Positions 9,024 through 17,989 of a stretch of DNA of 64,000 nt are shown here, piece by piece (position 1 is the stretch's first letter; each line of letters starts with the position of its first letter). Position numbers and translations under genes: made by a program. Source of the DNA: Winogradskyella thalassocola. GTDB taxonomy: Bacteria; Bacteroidota; Bacteroidia; Flavobacteriales; Flavobacteriaceae. The notes under the pieces are model-generated. The model was not told the DNA's origin. It saw only the letters and a list, made by a program, of their open reading frames with translations, and did no database searches. Where the stretch lies: NCBI RefSeq assembly GCF_900099995.1, contig NZ_FNCZ01000005.1, positions 1-64,000 on the forward strand, in the 5' to 3' direction.

Positions 9024-9059
9024 AAAAAAAATCCTGATGGGTTAACATCAGGATTTTTC
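9024..9059 (-). terminator. Rho-independent terminator of secA
   Basis: Stem ATCCTGAT/ATCAGGAT, extended by A:T pairs, with loop GGGTTAAC (9031-9054). On the minus strand it is followed by a T run. It lies about 85 bases past the secA stop and is nearly identical to the BLUF terminator. Confidence 0.75.
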
Positions 9060-9141
9060 TTAGAATCTCCTTTGAGGGCAGAATTGAATATAATATTTAG
9101 ATGTCTCTGTCATGAGATTTCTGCGTCCGCAGGAATTTGTA

Positions 9142-12100
9142 TTATTCAACAAGTACCCATTCTCCTTTTTCAATCAAAGGAATGGCTTGCTTGTATTTTA
9201 CTTCTTTTGCTTCACCGCTCATCACGTGCTTAATAGTCACTTTATCATTACGACCAATTTTTGCATGTTCTCTAACGATAGTTTCAACCACTTGTTGTTG
9301 GCGCGATGCACCTTCACCAGCTTGTCTGCTTTGAGAAGCACGTTCATCTAAATTTTGAATCTCATCTTTTTGAGTTTCTAATTTTTCTTGCTTACGCGTT
9401 CTTGCTTCTTGAATCGTATTTGCTGTTTCTTGAGGAATTTCACCTTTAAATAAGAATGAAATTACATCTTTATTCACTTGATCAATCATCGCTTTAAACA
9501 ACTCAAAAGACTCAAATTTATAAATTAACAACGGATCTTTTTGCTCGTGAACCGCTAACTGAACCGATTGCTTTAATTCGTCCATTTTACGTAAATGTAC
9601 TTTCCAAGCATCATCAACAATAGCTAAAGTAATGTTCTTTTCAAAATCATTAATTAACTGTTTACCCTTAGTTTCGTAAGCTTTCTGTAGGTCTGTTACA
9701 ACTTGTAAATTCTTAACACCATCTGTAAATGGAACAACGATACGTTTAAACTTATCGCGTTGTGTGTCATATACATTTTCAATTACAGGAAATGCTAAAT
9801 CTGCAGCACGTTGCATTTTTTCTCTGTAGTGCTTAAAGGCTGCTTTGTAAATAGTACCAGCAATATCAGTGGCGTTCATTTTTCCGAATTCAGATTCAGA
9901 AATAGGGGATGCCATTGAGAAATAACGAATCAATTCGAACTCAAAGTTCTTAAAGTCGTTAGCGTCTTTATTAGTTTCAGCAATACCTTCAGACGTATCA
10001 AAAATCATGTTGGCTAAATCGACTCTTAATCGCTCACCATGTAAGGCATTACGACGACGTTTGTAAATGACTTCACGTTGCGCGTTCATAACGTCATCAT
10101 ATTCTAATAAACGCTTACGAACACCAAAGTTATTCTCTTCCACTTTTTTCTGTGCGCGCTCAATAGATTTAGAAATCATACCATGTTGTATCACTTCTCC
10201 TTCTTTTAAGCCCATTCTATCCATCATCTTAGCGATACGTTCAGAACCAAATAAACGCATTAAGTTATCTTCTAAAGACACATAAAACTGTGAACTTCCT
10301 GGATCTCCCTGACGACCAGCTCTACCACGTAACTGTCTGTCTACACGACGCGAATCGTGACGTTCCGTACCTACAATGGCTAAACCACCTGCTTTTTTAA
10401 CTTCATCACTTAACTTAATATCGGTACCACGACCAGCCATGTTAGTAGCAATGGTTACTTGTCCGGCATTACCCGCTTGTGCTACAATCTCAGCTTCTTT
10501 TTTATGTTGTTTCGCGTTTAAGACGTTATGTTCAATTTTGCGAATGCTTAACATCTTACCTAAAAGCTCAGAAATCTCAACGTTAGTTGTACCAATAAGC
10601 ACAGGACGACCTGCATTAGCTAGGTTTACAACTTCATCGATAACCGCATTGTATTTTTCACGTTTCGTTTTGTAAACTAAATCGTCTCTATCATCTCTTG
10701 CAATTGGTCTGTTTGTTGGAATTTCAACAACATCTAATTTATAGATTTCCCAAAGTTCACCAGCTTCTGTAACCGCAGTACCTGTCATACCAGACAGTTT
10801 ACGGTACATTCTAAAGTAATTTTGAAGCGTTACTGTTGCAAAAGTTTGCGTAGCCGCTTCAATTTTTACATTTTCCTTAGCTTCAATCGCTTGGTGTAAT
10901 CCATCAGAATATCGACGACCATCCATAATACGACCAGTTTGCTCATCAACAATCATTACTTTGTTTTCCATAACAACATACTGATTGTCTTTTTCGAAAA
11001 GCGCGTAAGCTTTTAAAAGCTGATTTAAAGTATGAATACGTTCTGACTTAATTCCGAAGTCTCTAAATAATTCTTCTTTAAGATTTGCCTCTTCTTCAGA
11101 AGATAAGCCTTTGCTTTCAATCTTAGCGATTTCAAGACCTATTTCTGGCATGACGAAGAAATTAGGATCATCTTCACCAGAAAGGAATTCAACTCCTTTA
11201 TCAGATAGCTCAACCTGATTATTTTTTTCGTCAATAACATAATAGAGTTCTGCATCTACTAAAGGCATTTCTCTATTGTTATCTTGCATGTAATGATTTT
11301 CAGTTTTTTGAAGTAACTGCTTTACACCTTCCTCACTTAAATACTTAATTAAAGCTTTGTTTTTTGGAATACCTCTGTAAGCTCTCAATAATTGAAAACC
11401 ACCTTCTTTAGTATCACCAGCAGCGATTAACTTCTTAGCTTCTGCTAAAACCCCTACTAAATATTTACGTTGTACTTCTTCTATTTGCTGAACTTTTGGT
11501 TTCAGGGCATCAAATTCGTGCTCTTCACCTCTAGGTACTGGACCCGAAATAATTAGTGGTGTACGTGCATCATCGACTAATACAGAATCGACCTCATCGA
11601 CAATAGCATAGTGGTGTGGACGTTGTACTAAATCGTTTGGCGAATGTGCCATGTTATCACGTAAATAATCGAAACCGAATTCATTGTTGGTTCCGTATGT
11701 AATATCTGCGTTATACGCTTTACGACGTGCATCAGAGTTTGGTTGATGATAATCAATACAATCGATACTCATACCATGAAACTGAAAGATTGGTGCCATC
11801 CAAGCGCTATCTCGTTTTGCTAAGTAATCGTTAACCGTTACTAAGTGTACGCCTTTACCTGCTAATGCATTTAAATATACAGGAAGTGTCGCCACAAGCG
11901 TTTTACCTTCACCAGTTTGCATTTCTGCAATTTTACCTTGATGCATCGCAATACCACCAATAAGTTGAACATCATAATGAATCATGTCCCAGGTAATAGG
12001 CTTACCTGCAGCATCCCAAGAGTTGGCCCAAATTGCTTGGTCACCATCTAGAGTTACATAATCGTTATCACCAGAAATTTCACGATCAAATGCATTTGCA

Positions 12101-12495
12101 GTAACCGGAATCTGTGTATTGTGAACAAAACGTTTAGCCGTTTCTTTTACAACAGCGAATGCTTCTGGAAGAATGTCGTTTAACACACCTTCAGTTACGT
12201 CGTAGATGTCATCATCTATTTTGTCGACTTCTAGATACATGTCTTCACGTTCGTCAATATCTTCAGTGACTTGAGCTTTAGCTAAAAGGTCTTCTTTTTT
12301 AGTTTGAAGTGGTTGTCTTGCTTCTGCAATTTTTGCTTTAAATTCAGCTGTTTTTGCCCTAAGTTCGTCATGAGATAAAGCTTCTAAAGCTTGTTCAAAC
12401 GTTTTTATTTTTTCAACAATAGGTTTAATGGCACTAACGTCTTGTTTGGATTTATCTCCAACAAAAACTTTAAGTACTTTATCTAAAAAGGTCAT
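9142..12495 (-). CDS. secA: Preprotein translocase ATPase SecA
   Basis: SecA drives secretory proteins through SecYEG with ATP. The 1117 residues include the Walker A motif TGEGKT at 194-199, the DEVDSVLVDDARTPLIISGP block, the helicase motifs TNMAGRGTDI and QLRGRAGRQGD, and the scaffold and wing regions. It is about 200 residues longer than E. coli SecA, as usual in Bacteroidota, because of insertions in the N-terminal third. The C-terminus ends in VLVE without the Cys-rich zinc-binding tail that binds SecB in proteobacteria. The gene is preceded by another gene's terminator and followed by its own, so it is transcribed alone. Confidence 0.98.
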   Translation of the reverse strand: MTFLDKVLKVFVGDKSKQDVSAIKPIVEKIKTFEQALEALSHDELRAKTAEFKAKIAEARQPLQTKKEDLLAKAQVTEDIDEREDMYLEVDKIDDDIYDVTEGVLNDILPEAFAVVKETAKRFVHNTQIPVTANAFDREISGDNDYVTLDGDQAIWANSWDAAGKPITWDMIHYDVQLIGGIAMHQGKIAEMQTGEGKTLVATLPVYLNALAGKGVHLVTVNDYLAKRDSAWMAPIFQFHGMSIDCIDYHQPNSDARRKAYNADITYGTNNEFGFDYLRDNMAHSPNDLVQRPHHYAIVDEVDSVLVDDARTPLIISGPVPRGEEHEFDALKPKVQQIEEVQRKYLVGVLAEAKKLIAAGDTKEGGFQLLRAYRGIPKNKALIKYLSEEGVKQLLQKTENHYMQDNNREMPLVDAELYYVIDEKNNQVELSDKGVEFLSGEDDPNFFVMPEIGLEIAKIESKGLSSEEEANLKEELFRDFGIKSERIHTLNQLLKAYALFEKDNQYVVMENKVMIVDEQTGRIMDGRRYSDGLHQAIEAKENVKIEAATQTFATVTLQNYFRMYRKLSGMTGTAVTEAGELWEIYKLDVVEIPTNRPIARDDRDDLVYKTKREKYNAVIDEVVNLANAGRPVLIGTTNVEISELLGKMLSIRKIEHNVLNAKQHKKEAEIVAQAGNAGQVTIATNMAGRGTDIKLSDEVKKAGGLAIVGTERHDSRRVDRQLRGRAGRQGDPGSSQFYVSLEDNLMRLFGSERIAKMMDRMGLKEGEVIQHGMISKSIERAQKKVEENNFGVRKRLLEYDDVMNAQREVIYKRRRNALHGERLRVDLANMIFDTSEGIAETNKDANDFKNFEFELIRYFSMASPISESEFGKMNATDIAGTIYKAAFKHYREKMQRAADLAFPVIENVYDTQRDKFKRIVVPFTDGVKNLQVVTDLQKAYETKGKQLINDFEKNITLAIVDDAWKVHLRKMDELKQSVQLAVHEQKDPLLIYKFESFELFKAMIDQVNKDVISFLFKGEIPQETANTIQEARTRKQEKLETQKDEIQNLDERASQSRQAGEGASRQQQVVETIVREHAKIGRNDKVTIKHVMSGEAKEVKYKQAIPLIEKGEWVLVE

Positions 12496-12615
12496 AGTAT
12501 GATGTTTGTAACGGATTGATTTGTATCAATCTTTTTTTGTTAATTTCAGTTCGTTGTTCTAAAATCTATTTTAAAGCTTTAGAGCGTATAGTGTGTTTCG
12601 GAAAAACCTTCCGAA

Positions 12616-12659
12616 AATAAAAAAAGTCTCTTAGTTAAGATAACGCAAGAGACTTTTTT
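12616..12659 (-). terminator. Rho-independent terminator of the DUF2795 gene
   Basis: A perfect 12-bp stem AAAAAGTCTCTT/AAGAGACTTTTT with a 14-base loop, and a T run on the minus strand. It lies just after the DUF2795 stop and separates that gene from secA. Confidence 0.8.
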
Positions 12660-12675
12660 GTGATAATTTTATATG

Positions 12676-12897
12676 TTAATATTCATCCTCATTCCAGAGG
12701 TAATCTTCGTCAGTAGGATAATCTGGCCAAATTTCTTCAATAGAGTCGTAAGAATCTCCTTCATCTTCTATTGCTTGTAAATTTTCAACAACTTCTAAAG
12801 GTGCTCCTGTTCTAATTGCGTAGTCAATAAGCTCGTCTTTGGTTGCTGGCCAAGGTGCATCACTTAAATAAGATGCTAATTCTAATGTCCAATACAT
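12676..12897 (-). CDS. Small acidic DUF2795 family protein
   Basis: A 73-residue acidic protein (MYWTLELASYL..., PWPATKDELIDYAIRTGAP, then a Glu/Asp-rich tail). It matches the DUF2795 family, which is very common in Bacteroidota near housekeeping genes and whose function I do not know. I start at the ATG at 12897; a 22-residue upstream extension is possible in frame but is AT-rich, unlike the family start, and would cover the promoter. The gene has its own promoter (12923-12952) and terminator. Confidence 0.88.
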   Translation of the reverse strand: MYWTLELASYLSDAPWPATKDELIDYAIRTGAPLEVVENLQAIEDEGDSYDSIEEIWPDYPTDEDYLWNEDEY

Positions 12898-12922
12898 AAT
12901 TGCGTTGTAATTTAATTTTTTG

Positions 12923-12952
12923 CAAAAATAATTTTTTAGTTGAACAATCCAA
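12923..12952 (-). promoter_or_regulatory. Bacteroidota-type promoter of the DUF2795 gene
   Basis: On the minus strand TTG is followed after 19 bases by TATTTTTG, fitting the TTG-N17-23-TAnnTTTG consensus. It ends about 25 bases before the chosen ATG, which supports that start. Confidence 0.5.
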
Positions 12953-13150
12953 GAAAAAATCAAATTAATTAACTGTTAACTTATATAAATTAATTTATTG
13001 GTCTCGCTGAACATTTATATTTATGTGGTTTGAATCATTCAAATTTCACTTATAAATGTTTTATCATTAATAAAAAGAACGTGTAATGGTCAACTTTTAA
13101 TTTCGGATTAAATTTTGCTGTTTTAATCCTATACTGATTTTGAATATATG

Positions 13151-13726
13151 TTATGATTCTTTTTTAGGAATCCACTTTATCTCTTCAGCGTGTAAGTCAT
13201 GTGACAACTTCCGTGCCAACACAAAAAGGTAGTCAGATAGTCTATTAATGTACATTAAAGTTTCGGGTTGAAATGGTTCTAAGTCATTTAGATGCGACGC
13301 CAAACGTTCCGCTCTACGGCATACGGTACGCGCAATGTGACAGAATGACACGGTTGTGTGCCCACCTGGTAAAACGAAGTGTGTCATTGGCGGAAGACTG
13401 TCTTCCATAAGATCGATTTCTTTTTCTAACTTCTCAATGTCTTCGTTAGAGATCTTCGGAATGTTTAATCGTGCTTTGCCGTTTTTTAATTGTGCTTTTT
13501 CAGGATCTGTCGCTAAAATAGCCCCAACTGTAAACAACCGATCTTGAATATCCATTAAGGTGTTTTTATACAATTGATCGATGTCTTGATCTCTAATTAA
13601 ACCAATATGTGAGTTAAGCTCATCAATGGTACCGTAACTTTCTATTCTTATATGATGTTTTGGAACTCTTGTGCCACCGAAAAGTGCGGTTGTGCCTTTG
13701 TCTCCTGTTTTTGTGTATACTTTCAT
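13151..13726 (-). CDS. Cob(I)alamin adenosyltransferase, PduO type
   Basis: Transfers adenosyl from ATP to cob(I)alamin, forming adenosylcobalamin, the cofactor of methylmalonyl-CoA mutase and other enzymes. The 191 residues have the PduO N-terminal ATP-binding motif TKTGDKGTTALFGG (5-18), the Tyr-Gly-Thr-x-Asp-Glu-Leu block near 31-37, and the active-site helix with the pattern R-x-x-C-R-R-A-E-R. Length and order match the family throughout. No cobalamin biosynthesis gene lies nearby, so it probably acts in salvage. The start follows a TAACTTTG box by only five bases, suggesting a very short or absent leader. Confidence 0.93.
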   Translation of the reverse strand: MKVYTKTGDKGTTALFGGTRVPKHHIRIESYGTIDELNSHIGLIRDQDIDQLYKNTLMDIQDRLFTVGAILATDPEKAQLKNGKARLNIPKISNEDIEKLEKEIDLMEDSLPPMTHFVLPGGHTTVSFCHIARTVCRRAERLASHLNDLEPFQPETLMYINRLSDYLFVLARKLSHDLHAEEIKWIPKKES

Positions 13727-13731
13727 GTAAA

Positions 13732-13739
13732 CAAAGTTA
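13732..13739 (-). promoter_or_regulatory. TAnnTTTG box at the adenosyltransferase start
   Basis: TAACTTTG on the minus strand ends five bases before the ATG. I find no clear upstream TTG at the right distance, so only the -7 element is supported. If used, the mRNA would be nearly leaderless. Confidence 0.35.
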
Positions 13740-13740
13740 A

Positions 13741-14345
13741 GAGTTATGAGTGAAATGTTGAGAATTATGAGTTAAAAATTATATGTTTTATGTGGAAAGT
13801 GGAAAGTGTGAAGTGAAAAGTTATAAGTGAAAAGTGAAAAGTGAAAAGTGGAAAGTGGAGAGTGTTGAGATTTGAGATTTGAGAATGAAGAGTGAAGAGT
13901 GAAGATACAAGATGCAAGAACCAAGAGTCAAGATTAAAGAAAATAGATTAAAGAGAATAGAGTTTTTAGTTAAGAAATGACGAATTTGAGTTAAGAGTTA
14001 AGAGTTAAGAGTTAAGAGTTAAGAGTTAAGAGTTAAGAGTTAAGAGGTGTTGGTGGTGGTTGGTCGATAAGAAAGAGACAGGGGGCCAGAACCAAGATTA
14101 ACGAGTTTAGAGCTTTAGTTGAGAAATGACTATGTTGACCTAAAGTCTAAAACTGAAGTGTCAAGAGTTAAGAACCAAGAACTAAGAGTTGATGGTTGTT
14201 GGTTGGTAGGAAAGAGACTGGATGCAAGAATCAAGATGCAAGAACCAAGATTAAAAAGAATAGATAATAGAGCTTTTGGTTAAGAAATGATTATGTTGAC
14301 CTAAAGGCTAAAGGCTAAAGGCTAAAGGCTAAAGGCTAAGAGTAA
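13741..14345. repeat. Low-complexity region of short tandem repeats
   Basis: About 600 non-coding bases made of short repeats: AGTGAAA/AGTGGAA units (about 13791-13862), eight copies of the 7-mer GAGTTAA (13988-14046), and five copies of AAAGGCT (about 14303-14340). Two longer imperfect copies of a mixed block, each ending in ATGTTGACCTAAAG, lie at about 14050-14136 and 14195-14306. There is no open frame of note. The 7-mer GAGTTAA recurs at 62.4 kb and the AGTGAAAAGTGG type at 54.75 kb, so these are genome-wide spacer repeats. Confidence 0.85.
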
Positions 14346-14377
14346 CTGCTTACTGACCACTGCCTACTGAATACTAC

Positions 14378-15067
14378 CTACTGATTAAACGTATCACTCT
14401 CAATAACACCATCTCGTAAACGAATAACGCGTTTAGCGTGAGCCGCAATGTCTTCTTCGTGAGTTACCATGATAACTGTGTTTCCTGCGGCGTGAATATC
14501 ACCAAAGAGTTTCATGATTTCAATTCCTGTTTTAGAATCTAAGTTACCTGTTGGCTCATCGGCTAGGATGATTGATGGTTTATTAACTAAAGCTCTTCCT
14601 ACAGCAACCCGTTGCCGTTGTCCACCTGAAAGTTGGTTGGGTTTGTGATCCATTCGATCTGCTAGTCCAACATTAGTTAAAACTTCTGTAGCACGTGCGA
14701 TACGGTCTTTTTTTGAAAATCCGGCATAAACCATAGGTAAAGCCACATTATCTAATGCCGTAGTTCTTGGTAGTAGGTTGAAGGTTTGAAAAACGAATCC
14801 GATTTCTGTATTTCTAATGTCTGCGAGTTCGTCATCTGACATTTGACTCACGTCATTTCCATTGAGGTTGTAAGAGCCTGCCGTTGGTGTGTCTAAGCAA
14901 CCTAATAAATTCATTAATGTCGATTTTCCAGAACCAGATGGTCCCATAATCGCCACATATTCGCCACGTTTGATGTCTAAATCGATACCTTTTAAAACAT
15001 GAACAATTTCTTGTCCTAATTTAAAATCTCTAATAATGTTTCTAATTTCGATGACGTTACCGCTCAT
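14378..15067 (-). CDS. ABC transporter ATPase, LolD/MacB/FtsE type
   Basis: A 229-residue nucleotide-binding subunit with Walker [10 protein letters not shown] (42-50), Q-loop Gln94, signature LSGGQ (146-150), Walker B IILADE (166-171) and the family motif EPTGNLDS. This subfamily works with FtsX/MacB/LolC-like permeases in lipoprotein release, peptide export or mechanotransmission rather than classical import. No permease gene is adjacent, so the partner must be elsewhere. The methyltransferase gene ends about 90 bases upstream on the same strand. Confidence 0.93.
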   Translation of the reverse strand: MSGNVIEIRNIIRDFKLGQEIVHVLKGIDLDIKRGEYVAIMGPSGSGKSTLMNLLGCLDTPTAGSYNLNGNDVSQMSDDELADIRNTEIGFVFQTFNLLPRTTALDNVALPMVYAGFSKKDRIARATEVLTNVGLADRMDHKPNQLSGGQRQRVAVGRALVNKPSIILADEPTGNLDSKTGIEIMKLFGDIHAAGNTVIMVTHEEDIAAHAKRVIRLRDGVIESDTFNQ

Positions 15068-15156
15068 ATGTAAAAGCTATTGTGGTTTAAATCTTTTGCA
15101 AGATAAAGGAATTTGAAATTCAGTTCGCTAAATAAGACGCAAAACTTGTTGACTTG

Positions 15157-15927
15157 TTACAGTCTAATTTTAAAATGTTCTTCTGCTTGTTCATTTCTGA
15201 AAAACACAAAACCCAAATTGAAACAATCTACTGTGACCGTTACGGCATTGTGATTTTTAATATAGTCCCATGCTTCAGTCATGCCTTTGGACCAATAAAT
15301 ATCATCAAAAACAAAAACAGAATCATTATGAGCGGTCGGTAGTAAGGCTTCAAAATATTGAATGGTGGCTTCTTTGTTATGATGGCCATCAAAGAAGATG
15401 AAGTCGAAGCTGTTGTGTTTTAAATCAGGGATTTTATCAGTGAAATTTCCGACTTCAAAGTCAATATTGTTTATGTTGAGCTTTGTGAGTTGAGATTGTG
15501 CAAAAGTTGAGGTGTTTAAACAGCCTTCTATGGTCGTGATCTTTGAAGACTTATTTGCTAATGCTAGTGCATAGGTTCCCATTCCTAATGACGTTCCTAA
15601 TTCCAAAATACGCTGAAACCCGAAGTATTTTGAAAGTCTGTATAAGAGTTTCGAATCTTTTTTAGAACTGCTGGACGTTTTTACCATTTTACTAACCTTT
15701 CGTTGTTTAGCATTTAGAACTTTAGAACCTTCACCTAAATCTGTAATATCTAAAATGGTGTCTGCGTTTTCTAAGGTTTTTTTATAAAGTTTGAGTTTAG
15801 CGTAGGCGTCATGGTTGGTTTTGTCGTAAAGGCATTTGGTTACAAAATTATATACAAAAGGGGAGTGGACACCATGTTGATTGGTGGCTTTTGAAAGGAA
15901 TTTTATGTATGCTTTTATTTGGTACAC
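15157..15927 (-). CDS. Class I SAM-dependent methyltransferase
   Basis: A Rossmann-fold methyltransferase of about 256 residues: motif I ILELGTSLGMGTYALALA, acidic post-I ITTIEG, and motif IV DFIFFDGHHNKEATIQYFE resemble O-methyltransferases acting on small molecules. The N-terminus YQIKAYIKFL..NQHGVHSPFVYNFV is a conserved-looking segment. I prefer the GTG at 15927. The only longer start is a TTG at 15951 that lies inside an intergenic inverted repeat and is unlikely to be coding. The substrate is unknown. It follows the ABC-F gene on the same strand. Confidence 0.8.
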   Translation of the reverse strand: MYQIKAYIKFLSKATNQHGVHSPFVYNFVTKCLYDKTNHDAYAKLKLYKKTLENADTILDITDLGEGSKVLNAKQRKVSKMVKTSSSSKKDSKLLYRLSKYFGFQRILELGTSLGMGTYALALANKSSKITTIEGCLNTSTFAQSQLTKLNINNIDFEVGNFTDKIPDLKHNSFDFIFFDGHHNKEATIQYFEALLPTAHNDSVFVFDDIYWSKGMTEAWDYIKNHNAVTVTVDCFNLGFVFFRNEQAEEHFKIRL

Positions 15928-15944
15928 TTTATTAGTTTCTTTTT

Positions 15945-16018
15945 CTCGCAAAGGCGCTAAGACGCAAAGAAAAAAACACTACTTATCTTAATGCTTTGCA
16001 TCTCTGCGTCTTTGCGAG
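15945..16018. repeat. Inverted repeat, 25-bp arms with 24-bp spacer
   Basis: Arms at 15945-15969 and 15994-16018 are imperfect inverted repeats sharing CTTTGCGTCT..CTTTGCGAG-type sequence. They form a long stem between the ABC-F stop and the methyltransferase start. This may be a dispersed intergenic palindrome or act as a processing or attenuation site between the two genes. Confidence 0.7.
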
Positions 16019-16024
16019 AGGCTT

Positions 16025-17887
16025 CTAGCCTTCCAATTTTTCTGCCAATTCAAACCAACGCATTTCTTTTTCTTCAATGGTATCAATAATCACTTGTAAT
16101 TTTTCTGAAAGTTTACTGATTTGATCTTGGGTTAATTCAGGATTATGAAACTTGGCTTCTAATTCGGTTTTATCTAATTCTAAAGATCTTATTTTAGACG
16201 TTAAATTCTTGTATTCTTTTTGTTCGTTGTAATCTAATTTATTGGCGTCGTTTTGCTTTTCCGCTTTGGTATCAACAACTTTTTCTGCGACTTCAATTTG
16301 TTTGGGTTGACTTTCATCATAAGCTCTAAAATCGGAATAATTACCTGGGAAATCATCAACAACTCCTTGACCTCTAAAAACAAACATATGGTCTACAATT
16401 TTATCCATAAAGTAACGGTCGTGAGATACCACTAATAATACTCCTGGGAAATCCATTAAGAAATCTTCAAGAACATTTAACGTTACAATATCTAAATCGT
16501 TGGTAGGCTCATCTAAAATTAACACATTCGGATTCTGAATTAAAACAGTACATAAGTACAATCGTTTTTGTTCACCACCACTTAGTTTCTCAACAAAATC
16601 CCATTGCTTTTTTCTGTCGAATAAAAACTTTTCTAGTAATTGTTGTGCGCTAATTTGTCGGCCTTTGGCTAATGGAATATACTCGCCAAATTCTTTAATA
16701 ACATCGATAACTTTTTGGTTGGGTTTGGCTTTAATACCTCCCTGAGTGTAATAACCAATCTTAACGGTTTCACCTAAAACAACTTTACCGCTATCTGGCT
16801 GTGCTGTTTGTGTTAGAAGGTTTAAAAACGTTGATTTTCCTGTTCCGTTTTTGCCAATAATACCAATACGTTCACCTTTTTTGAAGGTGTATTCAAAATC
16901 ATTTAAAATCGTTTTGTCTTTAAATGCTTTTGAGACCTTATGAAATTCTATGATTTTACTCCCCAGACGTTCCATGTTGATATCCAATTCGATGGTATGA
17001 TCGTTACGACGTTGGTGTGCTTTGGTTTTTATTTCAGAGAAATCATCAATTCTACTTTTAGATTTTGTAGTACGCGCTTTAGGTTGGCGACGCATCCATT
17101 CCAGTTCTTTTTTAAAGAGTTGTTTGGCTTTACCAACTTCAGTAGCTTGATTCTCTATTCGAGCTTCTTTCTTTTCTAAATAGTATGAATAATTTCCTTT
17201 GTAGGTGTGTAATTCACCATGATCTAACTCTATAATTTCATTACAAACACGTTCTAGGAAGTAACGGTCATGCGTTACCATGAATAGTGTTTGCTGTGTT
17301 TTAGCGAAATACTCTTCTAACCATTCGATCATTTCTAGATCAAGGTGGTTGGTAGGCTCATCGAGAATTAAAATATCAGGTTTGCTTAAAAGTGCTTGTG
17401 CTAATGCTAAACGCTTTTTCTGTCCACCAGAAAGTGTGTTCACTTTCAGAGAAAGGTCATCTAATTTTAATTGCGATAAAGTTTGTTGATATTGTGTTTC
17501 AAATTCCCACGCGTTGTAGCGATCCATGCCTTCAAATGCTTTTTGGTAAGCATCGGCATCTTCTGGGGTTTTTAACGCGTGCTCATAAGCTTCAATGATT
17601 TTTAAGACTGGGATGTCTGAAGCAAAGATGGTTTCTTCGAGCGTAAGATTAGGATCTAAATCGGGTTCTTGGTCTAAAAAGGCTAAACGCAATCCTTTTC
17701 TAGCGACGATCTGTCCATCATCAGGTGTGTCCTTTCCTGCTAACATTTTAAGAATGGATGTTTTTCCGCTTCCATTTTTAGCTACAAAAGCAATTTTTTG
17801 ATCTTTATGGATACTGAAAGACAAATTTTTAAAGAGCACAAGCTCTCCAAAAGATTTTGATATATTTTCTACGTTTAGGTAATTCAA
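16025..17887 (-). CDS. ABC-F family ATPase (Uup-like)
   Basis: A 620-residue protein with two tandem ABC domains on one chain and no membrane segment, so it is a soluble ABC-F factor acting at the ribosome rather than a transporter. It has Walker A motifs KNGSGKTS (about 37-44) and GKNGTGKST (about 346-354), signatures LSGGQKKR and LSGGEQKR, Walker B/LDEPTNHLD and LDEPTNDLD, and a charged linker between the domains. It also has a C-terminal coiled-coil of about 80 residues, as in Uup. It stands back to back with the polysaccharide operon. Confidence 0.93.
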   Translation of the reverse strand: MNYLNVENISKSFGELVLFKNLSFSIHKDQKIAFVAKNGSGKTSILKMLAGKDTPDDGQIVARKGLRLAFLDQEPDLDPNLTLEETIFASDIPVLKIIEAYEHALKTPEDADAYQKAFEGMDRYNAWEFETQYQQTLSQLKLDDLSLKVNTLSGGQKKRLALAQALLSKPDILILDEPTNHLDLEMIEWLEEYFAKTQQTLFMVTHDRYFLERVCNEIIELDHGELHTYKGNYSYYLEKKEARIENQATEVGKAKQLFKKELEWMRRQPKARTTKSKSRIDDFSEIKTKAHQRRNDHTIELDINMERLGSKIIEFHKVSKAFKDKTILNDFEYTFKKGERIGIIGKNGTGKSTFLNLLTQTAQPDSGKVVLGETVKIGYYTQGGIKAKPNQKVIDVIKEFGEYIPLAKGRQISAQQLLEKFLFDRKKQWDFVEKLSGGEQKRLYLCTVLIQNPNVLILDEPTNDLDIVTLNVLEDFLMDFPGVLLVVSHDRYFMDKIVDHMFVFRGQGVVDDFPGNYSDFRAYDESQPKQIEVAEKVVDTKAEKQNDANKLDYNEQKEYKNLTSKIRSLELDKTELEAKFHNPELTQDQISKLSEKLQVIIDTIEEKEMRWFELAEKLEG

Positions 17888-17937
17888 GGTGTTTTTTTTG
17901 CAAAGAACGGAAATAAACCAAAAAGAATCGTATTAGT

Positions 17938-17967
17938 TTTGATATTAGTGTTGATACATTATATTTG
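17938..17967 (+). promoter_or_regulatory. Promoter of the polysaccharide operon
   Basis: TTTG (17938-17941), an 18-base spacer and TATATTTG (17960-17967) fit the Bacteroidota consensus TTTG-N17-20-TAnnTTTG closely. It ends 22 bases before the ATG of the Wza-like gene, the first plus-strand gene of the locus. Confidence 0.65.
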
Positions 17968-17989
17968 TGTTCAAAGATCCATTGTATTT

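Noticed and set aside
9015..9351. Small plus-strand ORFs near the end of secA
   Set aside because: They run through the secA terminator and antisense to the conserved SecA C-terminus; no family resemblance.
15154..15951. TTG start at 15951 for the methyltransferase
   Set aside because: The first eight codons lie partly in the intergenic inverted repeat; the GTG at 15927 starts the conserved-looking segment.
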